Source: Mycobacterium sp. PSTR-4-N (GTDB lineage Bacteria > Actinomycetota > Actinomycetes > Mycobacteriales > Mycobacteriaceae). From it: a stretch of 64,000 nt of DNA. The notes beneath the pieces are model-generated. The model did not search any database, was not told where the DNA came from, and saw only the letters and a program-made list of their open reading frames with translations. The translations under genes were made by a program, and so were the position numbers. Each line of letters opens with the position of its first letter. Position 1 is the stretch's first letter. Shown piece by piece: positions 1-12,305 of this stretch. Location of the stretch: the NCBI RefSeq assembly GCF_022348085.1, contig NZ_JAKRFN010000003.1, positions 248,001 through 312,000 on the forward strand, given 5' to 3'.

Positions 1-576
1 CGGGGTGGTGCCGTCGTACTGCACCGTGACCTGGGTCTTGCCGTCGGGACGCAGGTAGTCGAGCGTGCCGTTCTTGCGGACCTCGGTCAGCTTGCGCGAC
101 AGCCGGTGCGCCAGCGCGATTGGCAGCGGCATCAGCTCAGGCGTGTCGGCGATCGCGTAGCCGAACATCAGGCCCTGGTCGCCGGCGCCCTGCGAATCCA
201 GCGGGTCGGCCGCACCCTCGACGCGCGTCTCGTGGGCGGTGTCCACGCCCTGGGCGATGTCGGGCGACTGCGCACCGATGCCGATGTTGACGCCGCACGT
301 CAGGCCGTCGAAGCCCTTGTCGGAATGGTCGTAGCCGATGTCGAGGATGCGCGCACGCACGGTGTTGGTGATGTCGGCGAACGCTTCCTTGGCCGTGGTG
401 GTCACCTCGCCCACCACGTGCACCTGGCCGGTCGTGACCAGGGTCTCGACCGCCACACGGGACTTCGGATCGCCGGCCAACAGTGCGTCGAGCACCGAAT
501 CGCTGATCGCGTCGCAGATCTTGTCCGGGTGCCCTTCGGTCACCGACTCACTGGTAAACAGCCGAGCATCACTCAC
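1..576 (-). CDS. metK: S-adenosylmethionine synthetase (partial, 3' end outside window)
   Basis: Makes S-adenosylmethionine from methionine and ATP in the cytoplasm. Reading leftward from a GTG at 576, the protein opens [19 protein letters not shown], the conserved MetK N-terminus that carries the ATP/methionine-binding His of the GHPDK motif. It continues in frame to the window edge for 192 codons, about half of the roughly 400-residue family length, so the C-terminal part is missing only because of the window limit. The gene lies downstream of coaBC on the same strand with a 121 bp gap, as in other mycobacteria. The identity is clear from the N-terminal signature. Confidence 0.95.
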   Translation of the reverse strand, partial: MSDARLFTSESVTEGHPDKICDAISDSVLDALLAGDPKSRVAVETLVTTGQVHVVGEVTTTAKEAFADITNTVRARILDIGYDHSDKGFDGLTCGVNIGIGAQSPDIAQGVDTAHETRVEGAADPLDSQGAGDQGLMFGYAIADTPELMPLPIALAHRLSRKLTEVRKNGTLDYLRPDGKTQVTVQYDGTTP

Positions 577-697
577 GTGCGATCCCTTTCACTTCCACTG
601 TCTGTGCCGGCACACGGCGGCGCCACTGGCACCCAAGCGTGTCCCCCTGCAGCGCGCAACCTTTACGCGCACGCGTCGTACCTCCGTCGTTCGCCGC

Positions 698-1942
698 TCA
701 CCTGCTCTGCAGGAAGCCGACGATCGCGTCCACAATACGGCTCGCCATCACGGTCTTCGAACCGTGCTCCAGTGCGGCCTCCTTGCCGTCGGCGGACAGC
801 AGCCAGCCGTCGTTGTGGTCGACCTCGAAAGCCCGGTTCTCCCCCACCGCATTGACGACGAGCAGATCGCACCCTTTGCGGGCGAGCTTGGCCCGCGCGT
901 GGAACAGCACGTCGCCGTTGGCGTCGCCGGTCTCCGCCGCGAAACCCACGATGGCCCGCATGTTGGGCAGTTGCCCGTCGGCGCGGGAGCGCACCGCACC
1001 GGCCAGCACGTCGTCGTTACGGACCAGCTCGATGGTCGGCTCGCCCTCGCCCGCCGGGCCCTTCTTGATCTTGGTGAGCACCGGGTTGGCGGGCCGGAAA
1101 TCGGCGACCGCAGCGGCCATCACCAGCACGTTGGCCGCCGCGGCGTGCTTGGACACCGCGTCGCGCAGCGCAGTGGCCGACCCGACGTGCTCGACGTGCA
1201 CGCCGGCCGGGTCGATCAGCCCGGCGGTGTGTCCGGCGATGAGCGTGACATCGGCGCCGCGTTGCGCCATCACCCTGGCCAGCGCGTAGCCCTGTTTACC
1301 CGAGCTGCGGTTGCCGATGAACCGCACCGGATCGATGGGTTCGCGAGTGCCGCCGGCGGTGACCAGCACTTTCACCCCGGCCATGTCGTAGGGCAGCGCG
1401 TCGCCGCGCGCCAGCAGCAGTTGGGCCAGGGTGCTGATCTCCTCGGCCTCGGGCAACCGCCCGGGACCGGTGTCGGCGCCGGTGAGCCGGCCCGACGCGG
1501 GTTCCATCACCACCGACCCGCGCCGGCGCAGGGTCGCGACGTTGTCGACCGTCGCCGGATGGAACCACATCTCGGTGTGCATCGCCGGTGCGTAGAGCAC
1601 CGGGCAGCGGGCGGTCAGCAGGGTGGCGGTCAGCAGGTCGTCCGCGCGTCCGATGGTGGCGCGTGCCAGCAGGTCCGCGGTGGCCGGCGCCACGACGACG
1701 AGGTCGGCGCCCTGGCCGATGCGAACGTGCGGAACCTCGTGGACGTCGTCGAAGACGCCGGTGTGGACGGGATTACCCGACAGCGCCTCGAAGGTGGCCG
1801 CGCCGACGAACTTCAGAGCCGATTCGGTGGGAACCACCCGCACGGAGTGGCCCGCCTCGGTGAGCTGACGGACCACCGTCGCCGCCTTGTAGGCGGCGAT
1901 GCCGCCGGCGACCCCGACGATGATCCGTTTGCGATCGGCCAT
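698..1942 (-). CDS. coaBC: Bifunctional phosphopantothenoylcysteine decarboxylase/synthetase CoaBC
   Basis: Catalyses two steps of coenzyme A synthesis: CoaB joins cysteine to 4'-phosphopantothenate and CoaC decarboxylates the product with FMN. The 414-residue protein has the N-terminal flavoprotein (CoaC) half with the GGIAAYKA nucleotide loop near residue 13, a likely catalytic His72 (VPHVRI) and the PAMHTEMW substrate clamp near 119. Many bacteria have PAMNxxM there; as I recall, the His form also occurs in M. tuberculosis. The CoaB half begins near 190 with TAGGTREPIDPVR and NRSSGKQG. It starts 15 bp downstream of the rpoZ stop, so it is probably co-transcribed with mihF-gmk-rpoZ. Confidence 0.96.
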   Translation of the reverse strand: MADRKRIIVGVAGGIAAYKAATVVRQLTEAGHSVRVVPTESALKFVGAATFEALSGNPVHTGVFDDVHEVPHVRIGQGADLVVVAPATADLLARATIGRADDLLTATLLTARCPVLYAPAMHTEMWFHPATVDNVATLRRRGSVVMEPASGRLTGADTGPGRLPEAEEISTLAQLLLARGDALPYDMAGVKVLVTAGGTREPIDPVRFIGNRSSGKQGYALARVMAQRGADVTLIAGHTAGLIDPAGVHVEHVGSATALRDAVSKHAAAANVLVMAAAVADFRPANPVLTKIKKGPAGEGEPTIELVRNDDVLAGAVRSRADGQLPNMRAIVGFAAETGDANGDVLFHARAKLARKGCDLLVVNAVGENRAFEVDHNDGWLLSADGKEAALEHGSKTVMASRIVDAIVGFLQSR

Positions 1943-1957
1943 GGGCCGCAGCCGCTT

Positions 1958-2272
1958 CTACTCGCCCTCGGTGTGCTCGAGCAGGTCCTCGTGGATCTCG
2001 CGCATCGCGATCGACAGAGGCTTCTCCTGCAGACCGGGCTCGACGAGCGGACCGACGTACTCGAGGATTCCGTCACCGAGCTGGTTGTAGTAGTCGTTGA
2101 TCTGACGTGCACGTTTGGCGGCGTAGATCACCAGCGCGTACTTGCTCGACGCGCGGTCCAGCAACTCGTCGATGGGCGGATTGGTGATGCCCAACGGCGT
2201 GTCGTAGGAGCTGGCGGCGGACGGATCGAGGTCCACGGCAGCCAGCCGCGTGTCGGCGTGCGGGGTGCTCAC
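1958..2272 (-). CDS. rpoZ: DNA-directed RNA polymerase omega subunit
   Basis: Small RNA polymerase subunit that helps fold and hold the beta' subunit. The 104-residue product contains the omega signature [17 protein letters not shown] followed by [18 protein letters not shown], and ends [11 protein letters not shown] like mycobacterial RpoZ (about 110 residues). I chose the GTG at 2272 because AGGAGA lies just upstream at normal spacing. A longer in-frame extension to 2377 would overlap the end of gmk and is not conserved. The gene sits between gmk and coaBC, the usual actinobacterial order. Confidence 0.95.
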   Translation of the reverse strand: MSTPHADTRLAAVDLDPSAASSYDTPLGITNPPIDELLDRASSKYALVIYAAKRARQINDYYNQLGDGILEYVGPLVEPGLQEKPLSIAMREIHEDLLEHTEGE

Positions 2273-2316
2273 GAAAAAGGTCTCCTGGCGATTCGAATCG
2301 AGAAGTTCACGTCTGA

Positions 2317-2928
2317 TCAAGACTGATCTGGCCGCACCGGTGTGTGGGCCACCAGCAAGGATACCAACGCAGCGCACGCCGATTCCACTTCCGTGTTGAC
2401 GACGACCTCGTCGAAGTCACCCTGGGCGGCCAATTCGGTGCGGGCCGTCGCCAGCCGGCGGGCCATCACCTCGGCGCTCTCGGTGCCGCGGCCGGTCAGT
2501 CGGTGTTCGAGGGCCTCCCAGTTGGGCGGCGCGAGGAACACGGTCAGCGCCTCCGGCATGGCCGCCTTCACCGCCCGCGCCCCGGCGAGATCGACCTCGA
2601 TGAGCACCGGACGACCCTCGGCTGTCGCGGCCCGGACCGGGGCGGCCGGTGTGCCGGAGCGGTGCAGACCGCCGTGGATCTCCGCCCACTCCAACAGCTC
2701 ACCGTCATCGATGAGGCGTTGGAAGCGCTCGGGCGTGACGAACGAGTAGTCGATGCCGTCGATCTCACCCGGTCGCGGCGCCCGGGTGGTCACCGAGACG
2801 CTGAAGTACAAGTCGGCGACCCGGTCCCGCAGGCACCTGACCACGGTCGACTTACCGACGGCAGACGGGCCGGACAGCACCAGGACCGGAGCCCGTGGGT
2901 GCGTATCCGGCCGGCCGCCTTCGCTCAC
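2317..2928 (-). CDS. gmk: Guanylate kinase
   Basis: Phosphorylates GMP to GDP with ATP in purine nucleotide metabolism. The 203-residue protein has the P-loop GPSAVGKST starting at residue 20, the GMP-binding segment [15 protein letters not shown] with FVTPERF after it, and the lid region that includes LTGRGTES. The start is a GTG at 2928, 9 bp after the mihF stop; the mihF stop region TAAGGGAGGT supplies the ribosome binding site. The mihF-gmk-rpoZ-coaBC order supports a shared transcript. Confidence 0.95.
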   Translation of the reverse strand: MSEGGRPDTHPRAPVLVLSGPSAVGKSTVVRCLRDRVADLYFSVSVTTRAPRPGEIDGIDYSFVTPERFQRLIDDGELLEWAEIHGGLHRSGTPAAPVRAATAEGRPVLIEVDLAGARAVKAAMPEALTVFLAPPNWEALEHRLTGRGTESAEVMARRLATARTELAAQGDFDEVVVNTEVESACAALVSLLVAHTPVRPDQS

Positions 2929-2937
2929 CGACCTCCC

Positions 2938-3255
2938 TTACGAGAAGTCGAACTTTTCCAGCAGGGCCTTGCGCTGGCGATCACCGAGGCCACGCAGTCT
3001 GCGGGTCGGGGCGATCTCGAGCTCGGTCATGATCTCCTGGGCCTTGACCTTGCCGACCTTGGGCAGGGCCTCCAGCAGCGCGGAGACCTTCATCTTGCCC
3101 AGGACCTCGTCGGTCTCGGCGTCCTTGAGGACCTGCTTGAGGTTGGTGCCGCCGCGCTTGAGCCGATCCTTGAGTTCGGCACGCGCTCGACGTGCGGCAG
3201 CAGCCTTCTCCAACGCTGCCGCGCGCTGTTCGTCGGTCAACTGGGGAAGGGCCAC
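2938..3255 (-). CDS. mihF: Mycobacterial integration host factor (nucleoid-associated protein)
   Basis: DNA-binding and DNA-bending protein essential in mycobacteria, also used by phage L5 integrase. I call a 105-residue protein from GTG 3255, with GGAGGAACCC directly upstream as a strong ribosome binding site. The frame stays open to 3789, but the upstream part is low-complexity and not conserved in character, so the longer start is rejected; some genome annotations do use an extended form. The conserved core RLKRGGTNLKQVL, a helix-two-turn-helix-like segment KVGKVKAQEIMTELEI and the basic tail GLGDRQRKALLEKF are all present. It leads the mihF-gmk-rpoZ-coaBC cluster. Confidence 0.92.
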   Translation of the reverse strand: MALPQLTDEQRAAALEKAAAARRARAELKDRLKRGGTNLKQVLKDAETDEVLGKMKVSALLEALPKVGKVKAQEIMTELEIAPTRRLRGLGDRQRKALLEKFDFS

Positions 3256-3622
3256 GGGTTCCTCCGTATCGTCACCATCTGTTTTTCTCTCGGCCGGTCG
3301 TGGTGGATCGCGAACCAGCCAGCGTGGACGACCGTACCCACGCGGGCTGACGAAAGCTAACCCCACCCCCGAGTTCTGCGGCCAAAAGCCCAGCGTGTAG
3401 GGCGCGGGAGGGGCGCGCGGCGCGATCGGCGCGCCCACTGGGCCCGCGCTTGCCGAAATCGTGCCCTGCGACGGAAAGCCCTGCATATCGGCGGTTTTGC
3501 CGCCACGCGGGCATGACGGTCGTCGCTGCGCCGTCGATGGGCGCTCGTCACACCCGCCACACCCGGGTGTCTCGAGAAATTTTCGCAGGTCAATCGCTGT
3601 CGGGCGTGTCGCGCGGAGGCGC
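3256..3622. other. Intergenic region between pyrF and mihF; probable mihF promoter and leader
   Basis: This 367 bp stretch holds no gene I can support. It ends with the mihF ribosome binding site near 3256-3263. A 12 bp perfect palindrome, ACACCCGGGTGT, lies at 3559-3570, but no T-run follows on either strand, so I do not call it a terminator. TTGACC occurs on the minus strand near 3592, without a convincing -10 at the right distance. In M. tuberculosis this junction carries PE15/PPE20; no PE or PPE remnant is visible here. Confidence 0.6.
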
Positions 3623-4438
3623 TCAACCCTGCAGATGGGCGACCGCGTCGCGCATGCGTTCGGCCGCCGCGCGGACCGCCACGCAGTCCGGGCCCGCCCG
3701 CAGCACCTCGCGGGAGACCGCGGGCAGCAGTTGCCCCGGCCGGGCCCCTCCCAGGCCCGCCAGCGCGTCGGGACGGCCACCCTGCGCACCGACCCCCGGA
3801 ACCAGGACTGGCCCGCCCAGCGCGCTCACATCCGGCGGATCGGCCACCGTGGCGCCGACGACCACCCCGATCGAACCCGCCCCGGTGTCCGCGTTGGCCG
3901 CGGCGGCAGCGTCGACGATCGACTGTGCGACCGTCCGCCCGCCCGCCTCGGCGCGCTGCACCGAGGCGCCCTCGGGGTTGGAGGTGGCCGCGAGGACGAA
4001 CACACCCCGGCCGCGGGCCAGGGCGGTGTCCACCAGCGGCTGCAGGGATCCGAACCCCAGGTAGGGCGAAGCCGTGACGGCGTCGGCGGCCAGCGGCGAC
4101 TCCCCCGCCCACGCGGCGGCGTAGGCCGCCATCGTCGACCCTATGTCGCCGCGCTTGGCGTCGGCGAGCACCAGCACGCCCTCGGCGCGCAGAGCCGCGA
4201 TCGTGCGCTCGAGCACGGCGAAGCCCGCCGATCCGTAGGCCTCGAAGAAGGCCACCTGCGGCTTGACCACCGCGAAGCCGGCGAACGCCCGCACACAGAT
4301 GTCGCTGAATCGGGCCAGGCCGTCGGCGTCGGTGCTCAGCCCCCAGGCCTCGAGCAGTTGCGGGTGCGGGTCGATGCCCGGACACAGCGGTCCGCGACGC
4401 GCCATCGCCTCGAACAGCCGGTCACCGAACCCGCCCAC
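3623..4438 (-). CDS. pyrF: Orotidine 5'-phosphate decarboxylase (type 2)
   Basis: Last step of UMP synthesis, decarboxylating OMP. The 271-residue protein is of the longer actinobacterial/type 2 form. It has the substrate-binding CPGIDPHP near residue 19, [10 protein letters not shown] near 58 and the catalytic array [12 protein letters not shown] with Asp93, Lys95 and Asp98. It starts at GTG 4438, only 3 bp beyond the carB stop, so it is the translationally coupled last gene of the pyr operon. Confidence 0.95.
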   Translation of the reverse strand: MGGFGDRLFEAMARRGPLCPGIDPHPQLLEAWGLSTDADGLARFSDICVRAFAGFAVVKPQVAFFEAYGSAGFAVLERTIAALRAEGVLVLADAKRGDIGSTMAAYAAAWAGESPLAADAVTASPYLGFGSLQPLVDTALARGRGVFVLAATSNPEGASVQRAEAGGRTVAQSIVDAAAAANADTGAGSIGVVVGATVADPPDVSALGGPVLVPGVGAQGGRPDALAGLGGARPGQLLPAVSREVLRAGPDCVAVRAAAERMRDAVAHLQG

Positions 4439-4441
4439 CGG

Positions 4442-7780
<3,339 letters not shown>

Positions 7781-8905
7781 CTATTTCTCTCCCGCCATCA
7801 GGTCGATGAACTGGTCGAACAGGTAGTTCGCATCGCGGGGGCCCGCGGCGGCCTCCGGGTGGTACTGCACGGAGAAGGCCCGCCCGTTGGTCAGCGCCAC
7901 GCCTTCGACCACCCCGTCGTTGGCGCAGGTGTGGGTGACCACCGCGGCGCCGAACGGCGTGTCGAACTCTTCACCGGCCTCCCCCTCGAGGGCGAAACCG
8001 TGGTTCTGCGCGGTGATCGACACGCGGCCGGTGGCGTGGTCCATCACCGGGATGTTGATGCCGCGGTGCCCGAACGTCATCTTGTAGGTCCCCCGGCCCA
8101 GCGCCCGGCCGAGGATCTGGTTGCCGAAGCAGATCCCGAACAGCGGTGTGCCGGCGTCGATCACCTGTTTGGTGACTTCGACCAGGTGGTCAGCAGTGGC
8201 GGGGTCGCCCGGTCCGTTGGACAGGAACACCCCGTCGGGGCGCAGATCGGCGATCTCGGCGAAACCGGCCGACGACGGCAGCACGTGGGTGCGGATGCCA
8301 CGCTCGGAGAAGTTGCGGGGGGTGTTGGTCTTGATACCCAGATCCAGCGCCACCACCGTGAACCGTTGCGCGCCGGCAGGTTCCACGACGTAGCGGTCGT
8401 CGGTACTGACCTCGCCGGCCAGATCGGCGCCGAGCATCGCGGCCTGGCCGCGCACCCGGGCCAACAGTTCCTCGGTGTCCGCCAGCGCGTCGCCGGAGAA
8501 CACCCCGGCCTTCATCGACCCGCGGCTGCGCAGATGTCGCACCACCGCGCGGGTGTCGATGCCGGCGATGCCCACGATTCCCTGGCGGCGCAGTTCGTCG
8601 TCGAGGGTGCCGGTGGCCCGCCAGTTCGAGGCCCGCGGCGAGGGATCCCTGACCGCGTAACCCGCGACCCAGATCTTGTCGCCGCGGCTCTCGCCGTCCT
8701 CGTCGTTCCAGCCGGTGTTGCCGATCTGCGGCGCCGTGGCGACCACGATCTGGCGGTGGTAGCTGGGGTCGGTCAGGGTTTCCTGATATCCCGACATGCC
8801 GGTGGAGAACACGGCCTCGCCGAGCGTCTCACCCTCCGCACCGAACGGTGTGCCGGTGAAAACCCGGCCATCTTCGAGCACGAGCACGGCCACGTTCGCC
8901 GTCAT
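7781..8905 (-). CDS. carA: Carbamoyl-phosphate synthase small (glutaminase) subunit
   Basis: Hydrolyses glutamine and passes ammonia to CarB. The 374-residue protein has the N-terminal CPSase_sm domain ([15 protein letters not shown] near residue 35) and a class I glutamine amidotransferase domain with the nucleophile Cys259 in GICFGNQIL and the His349/Glu351 pair in QYHPE. Many bacteria have GICLGHQ at the nucleophile; the FGNQ form is a variation, not a loss. The ATG at 8905 overlaps the stop of the upstream membrane protein by ATGA. The frame continues open upstream but lacks CarA features there. Confidence 0.97.
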   Translation of the reverse strand: MTANVAVLVLEDGRVFTGTPFGAEGETLGEAVFSTGMSGYQETLTDPSYHRQIVVATAPQIGNTGWNDEDGESRGDKIWVAGYAVRDPSPRASNWRATGTLDDELRRQGIVGIAGIDTRAVVRHLRSRGSMKAGVFSGDALADTEELLARVRGQAAMLGADLAGEVSTDDRYVVEPAGAQRFTVVALDLGIKTNTPRNFSERGIRTHVLPSSAGFAEIADLRPDGVFLSNGPGDPATADHLVEVTKQVIDAGTPLFGICFGNQILGRALGRGTYKMTFGHRGINIPVMDHATGRVSITAQNHGFALEGEAGEEFDTPFGAAVVTHTCANDGVVEGVALTNGRAFSVQYHPEAAAGPRDANYLFDQFIDLMAGEK

Positions 8906-9405
8906 GCCACCTCCTCGGGGAGCCATTTCGAATAGTCGCGCCGGTTGTCGGCGCGGAAGCCGGTGTCGATCTCGACCCCGGTGGGCAGCCGCCACCGGAT
9001 CGCCAGGATGCCGTCGTGGGTGAGAGCTTTGCCGGCGAGACTCTTCTCGGCGCGGATGTCGGTGATCATCTCGTCCGGAATCCAGATCGGGCCGGCGCCC
9101 GTGCGCTGCATCATGATTCCCTCGGGATACCGGGTCAGCACGGCCTTGGCGCGAAAGCCCAAGTCCGCCGCGGCGACCCGGTCGTTCCAGTTCGGCACCA
9201 GGGTGGACCCGACGTAGAGGCCCTTGGTGGGTGAGACGATCGCCGCTCCGACGGTGTCGGGGAGCTGCGGCAGCGTGCCGAGCAGTTGCGCCTGCCGTTC
9301 GGCGCGGCGCCGCCAGCCGCGCAGCATCACGCCGATCAGCACCGCGATCAGCAGCGCCAGGATCGCGGCCATGATCAGCGAGGCCACCAGCGTCGCGGTG
9401 TTCAT
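8902..9405 (-). CDS. Conserved membrane-anchored protein with PH-like domain, Rv1382-type
   Basis: A 167-residue protein of unknown role embedded in the pyr operon. One N-terminal membrane helix (residues 5-29, rich in Leu/Ile/Ala) is followed by a basic patch ([10 protein letters not shown]), which predicts a cytoplasmic soluble domain of about 130 residues. It matches in position and character the M. tuberculosis gene Rv1382 between pyrC and carA, annotated only as a possible export or membrane protein. Both ends overlap neighbours by ATGA (pyrC stop at 9402, carA start at 8905), so it is translated with the pathway enzymes. No catalytic motif is visible; a link to pyrimidine metabolism is inferred from context only. 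Confidence 0.85.
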   Translation of the reverse strand: MNTATLVASLIMAAILALLIAVLIGVMLRGWRRRAERQAQLLGTLPQLPDTVGAAIVSPTKGLYVGSTLVPNWNDRVAAADLGFRAKAVLTRYPEGIMMQRTGAGPIWIPDEMITDIRAEKSLAGKALTHDGILAIRWRLPTGVEIDTGFRADNRRDYSKWLPEEVA

Positions 9406-10682
9406 GCGCCCGCCTTCCCGTCACGGGCGGTGACGGTGCCGCGCAGCAGCGTCGCCGTCACGACGGCGGGCAGTTCCATCGCCTCGTACGGGGTGTTGTC
9501 GGAGCGGCTGGCCAGAGCGGCACCGGTGACCGTCCAGCGCGCATCGGGGTCGACGATGGTCAGGTTCGCGGGCTCGCCCACCTCGAGCGGGCGGCCCTGG
9601 TCGGGCAGGCCGACGATGCGAGCGGGCGCCTCGCTCATCACTCGGGCGACGTCGCGCCAGGTCAGCAGGCCGGGCCGCACCATCGTGTCGACGACCACCG
9701 ACAGCGCGGTCTGCAGTCCGAGCATGCCCGGCCGCGCGTGGGCGAACTCGCACATCTTCTCGTGTTCGGCGTGCGGGGCGTGATCGGTTGCCACACAGTC
9801 GATCACGCCGTCGGCTAGCGCCTGACGCAGTGCGACGGCGTCGGCGGCCTCGCGCAGCGGCGGGTTGACCCGGTTGCGGCCGTCGTAGGAGGACAGCCGG
9901 CTGTCGTCGAGCAGCAGGTGGTGCGGAGTCACCTCCGCGGTGATCGCGATGCCCTGCTCCTTGGCCCACCGGATCAGCTCCACGGTGCCCGCCGTCGAGG
10001 CGTGGCAGATGTGCACCCGGGCGCCGGCGTCGCGGGCGAGCAGGGCGTCGCGGGCCACGATGGATTCCTCGGCGGCGCGGGGCCAGCCGGCCAGGCCGAG
10101 CAGCGCCGCGGTGGGTCCTTCATGCGCCACCGCACCGACCGTCAACCGCGGCTCCTCGGCGTGTTGGGCGATCAACACGCCGAGCCCCGAGGCGTATTCG
10201 AGCGCGCGGCGCATCACCAGCGGATCGTCGACGCACACCCCGTCGTCGGAGAACATCCGGACCTTGCCCACACCTGCGGCCATCAGCCCCATCTCGGTGA
10301 GCTGCTTGCCCTTCAGCCCGACGGTGACCGCGCCGACGGGATGCACGTCGACCAGCCCGACCTGCTGCCCGCGGTGCCACACGTGGTCGGTGACGACTGC
10401 GGAGTCGGCGACCGGGTCGGTGTTGGCCATCGCGAACACCGCGGTGTACCCGCCCAGTGCCGCTGCCGCCGAACCGGTCTCGATGTCCTCGGCGTACTCG
10501 CGGCCTGGTTCGCGCAAATGCGTGTGCAGGTCGACGAAGCCGGGCAGGAGGATCTGACCCGGCGCGTCGATGGTGTCGTCACCGGTGAGACCCGTACCGA
10601 TCTCGGCGATCTGGCCGTCGTCGACGCGCACGTCGACCGGGTCACCCTCGCCGTACAGCAGCACACCTTTGAGAACCGTCAT
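9402..10682 (-). CDS. pyrC: Dihydroorotase (type I)
   Basis: Cyclises carbamoyl aspartate to dihydroorotate. The 426-residue amidohydrolase has the metal-binding HTH of [10 protein letters not shown] (His53 and His55), a substrate-binding ANTDP segment, [16 protein letters not shown] and the catalytic Asp in VATDHAPH. These are the marks of the active type I dihydroorotase rather than the inactive pyrC' paralogue that pairs with some aspartate transcarbamoylases. It overlaps pyrB by ATGA at 10679-10682. Confidence 0.96.
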   Translation of the reverse strand: MTVLKGVLLYGEGDPVDVRVDDGQIAEIGTGLTGDDTIDAPGQILLPGFVDLHTHLREPGREYAEDIETGSAAAALGGYTAVFAMANTDPVADSAVVTDHVWHRGQQVGLVDVHPVGAVTVGLKGKQLTEMGLMAAGVGKVRMFSDDGVCVDDPLVMRRALEYASGLGVLIAQHAEEPRLTVGAVAHEGPTAALLGLAGWPRAAEESIVARDALLARDAGARVHICHASTAGTVELIRWAKEQGIAITAEVTPHHLLLDDSRLSSYDGRNRVNPPLREAADAVALRQALADGVIDCVATDHAPHAEHEKMCEFAHARPGMLGLQTALSVVVDTMVRPGLLTWRDVARVMSEAPARIVGLPDQGRPLEVGEPANLTIVDPDARWTVTGAALASRSDNTPYEAMELPAVVTATLLRGTVTARDGKAGA

Positions 10683-11626
10683 GCGCTGATCGCCTCCACT
10701 TCGGTACCGACGAGCAGATGGAACAGCACCGCCATGCGCACATGCACGCCGTTGGAAACCTGTTGCAGCACAGCCGATTGCGACGAATCAGCGACCGAGT
10801 GCGCGATTTCCATACCGCGCAGCATGGGACCGGGGTGCAGGACGACGGCGTGCTCGGCCAGCTGCGCCTGCCGCTTCTCCGACAGGCCGTAGCGCACCGA
10901 ATACTCCCGCGACGACGGGAAGAAGCCGCCGTTCATCCGCTCGGCCTGCACGCGCAGCATCAGCACGGCATCGGCGAGCGGCAGTTCGGCGTCGAGCTCA
11001 TGGGAGACGGTGACGGGCCACCCGTCGACCCCGACGGGCAGCAGGGTCGGCGGAGCAATGAGTACCACCTCTGCGCCGAGTGTGTGCAGCAGCGCGACAT
11101 TCGATCGGGCGACCCGGCTGTGCAGGACGTCGCCGACGATCACGACGCGCTTGCCGTCGACGGAGCCGAGCCGCTGCCGGATGGTCAGCGCGTCGAGCAG
11201 CGCCTGGGTGGGGTGCTCATGGGTGCCGTCGCCGGCGTTGATGACGCTGGGTCCGCCGGCCTCGTCGAGGGTCCACGCGGCGAGCTGCTGGGCGGCGCCC
11301 GAGGCGGGATGGCGGACGATCAGAGCGTCGGCCCCGGCCGCGCGCAGCGTCAGAGCGGTGTCGCGCAGCGACTCCCCCTTGGCCACCGACGATCCCGAGG
11401 CGCTGACGTTGATCACGTCGGCGCTCATCCACTTGCCCGCGACCTCGAACGAGACCCGGGTGCGGGTGGAGTTCTCGTAGAACATCGTGATGATCGTGCG
11501 GCCGCGCAGCGTCGGCAGCTTCTTGACCTCGCGGCCGAGCAGGGCCTCACGGAACCGGTCGGCATCGTCGAGGATCGCGGTCGCGTCGTCGCGGCTCAGG
11601 TCTGCCGCCGTCAGAAGATGTTTCAC
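10679..11626 (-). CDS. pyrB: Aspartate carbamoyltransferase catalytic subunit
   Basis: Transfers the carbamoyl group to aspartate, the committed step of pyrimidine synthesis. The 315-residue protein has the carbamoyl-phosphate loop STRTRVSFE (Ser53-Arg57), [13 protein letters not shown] near residue 137 and the C-terminal HPGPMLRG, with typical length. No pyrI regulatory subunit is next to it, as expected for actinobacteria. It overlaps pyrR by ATGA at 11623-11626. Confidence 0.97.
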   Translation of the reverse strand: MKHLLTAADLSRDDATAILDDADRFREALLGREVKKLPTLRGRTIITMFYENSTRTRVSFEVAGKWMSADVINVSASGSSVAKGESLRDTALTLRAAGADALIVRHPASGAAQQLAAWTLDEAGGPSVINAGDGTHEHPTQALLDALTIRQRLGSVDGKRVVIVGDVLHSRVARSNVALLHTLGAEVVLIAPPTLLPVGVDGWPVTVSHELDAELPLADAVLMLRVQAERMNGGFFPSSREYSVRYGLSEKRQAQLAEHAVVLHPGPMLRGMEIAHSVADSSQSAVLQQVSNGVHVRMAVLFHLLVGTEVEAISA

Positions 11627-12192
11627 CGTTGCGGACCTCCCTGCGGTGCGATGGAAACGCCGTCGTGGCCGTCGTTCTCGGTGAGCCGCACCTTGACGTT
11701 CTCGCTGCGCGAGGTCGGCACGTTCTTGCCGACATAGTCGGCGCGGATCGGCAGTTCGCGGTGACCGCGGTCCACCAGGACGGCCAGCTGCACGGCGCGG
11801 GGCCGGCCGAGGTCGCGCAGCGCATCCAGCGCCGACCGCACGGACCGGCCGGTGTAGAGCACGTCGTCGACCAGGATCACCAGGGCGCCGTCGATGCCGC
11901 CCTGCGGGATCGACGTCGGAGCCAGTGCCCTGGGCGGCTTCGACATCAGGTCGTCGCGGTAGAGGGTGGTGTCGAGTGCACCGTGTGCGACGTCTGTTCC
12001 GCTGAACTCGGCGATGTTGGAGGCCAGCCGCGTGGCGAGTGTCACGCCGCGGGTGGGGATTCCGAGAAGGACGACCTGCGGCGCGTCGGGCGCGTCCAAC
12101 GCGGTCTTCTCGATGATCTGGTGGGCGATGCGGGCGATCGTTCGACTCACGTCCGCCGCGGACATCAACTCCCGGTCACTGGTGGCAGCCAC
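11623..12192 (-). CDS. pyrR: Bifunctional pyr operon regulator/uracil phosphoribosyltransferase
   Basis: UMP-responsive RNA-binding regulator with residual uracil phosphoribosyltransferase activity. The 189-residue protein carries the [21 protein letters not shown]-terminus typical of Pyr[10 protein letters not shown] and the PRPP-binding [15 protein letters not shown] chose GTG 12192 because AGGAGG sits 11 bp upstream at 12205-12210; a start at 12222 would place ten Arg-rich residues upstream and read through the RNA regulatory loop. It is the first gene of pyrR-pyrB-pyrC-(Rv1382-like)-carA-carB-pyrF, all with overlaps or gaps of a few bases. Confidence 0.95.
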   Translation of the reverse strand: MAATSDRELMSAADVSRTIARIAHQIIEKTALDAPDAPQVVLLGIPTRGVTLATRLASNIAEFSGTDVAHGALDTTLYRDDLMSKPPRALAPTSIPQGGIDGALVILVDDVLYTGRSVRSALDALRDLGRPRAVQLAVLVDRGHRELPIRADYVGKNVPTSRSENVKVRLTENDGHDGVSIAPQGGPQR

Positions 12193-12202
12193 GGGTAACC
12201 CG

Positions 12203-12231
12203 GACCTCCTTCTCCGCCTCACGGGACGGTC
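12203..12231 (-). promoter_or_regulatory. PyrR-binding loop overlapping the pyrR Shine-Dalgarno
   Basis: On the minus strand the leader reads GACC GTCC CGTGAGGC GGAGAA GGA GGTC. It can fold into a stem (GACC with GGTC, then GUCC with GGA) carrying the purine-rich GUCCnGUGAGGC-GAGAAGG signature of PyrR-binding RNA. The 3' side of the loop contains the AGGAGG that serves the pyrR start at 12192. Known for the family: PyrR with UMP binds such loops, and in Mycobacterium smegmatis the effect is translational repression. Inferred here: PyrR binding hides the ribosome site and lowers translation of the coupled operon. Confidence 0.85.
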
Positions 12232-12293
12232 GTTAAAGGACGGTCAAATCGCGGCAAGGCTATCACTGTGCGCTGCCCCCGGCACCGCTGACC

Positions 12294-12299
12294 TACTCT
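12294..12299 (+). promoter_or_regulatory. -10 box (TACTCT) for a leaderless start at 12306
   Basis: TACTCT fits the mycobacterial TANNNT -10 consensus. It ends 6 bp before the ATG at 12306, so transcription would begin at or next to the A of the start codon. No Shine-Dalgarno precedes the gene and no good -35 is visible. Confidence 0.55.
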
Positions 12300-12305
12300 G
12301 GCGCG

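Noticed and set aside
577..697. SAM riboswitch or terminator upstream of metK
   Set aside because: The 121 bp gap shows no paired helices resembling a SAM aptamer and no terminator hairpin with T-run.
3559..3570. ACACCCGGGTGT palindrome as a pyr operon terminator
   Set aside because: Short stem without loop or T-run; more likely a chance GC palindrome.
2938..3789. Extended 283-residue mIHF start
   Set aside because: The upstream part is low-complexity, and a strong GGAGG lies directly before GTG 3255, giving the experimentally favoured short form length.
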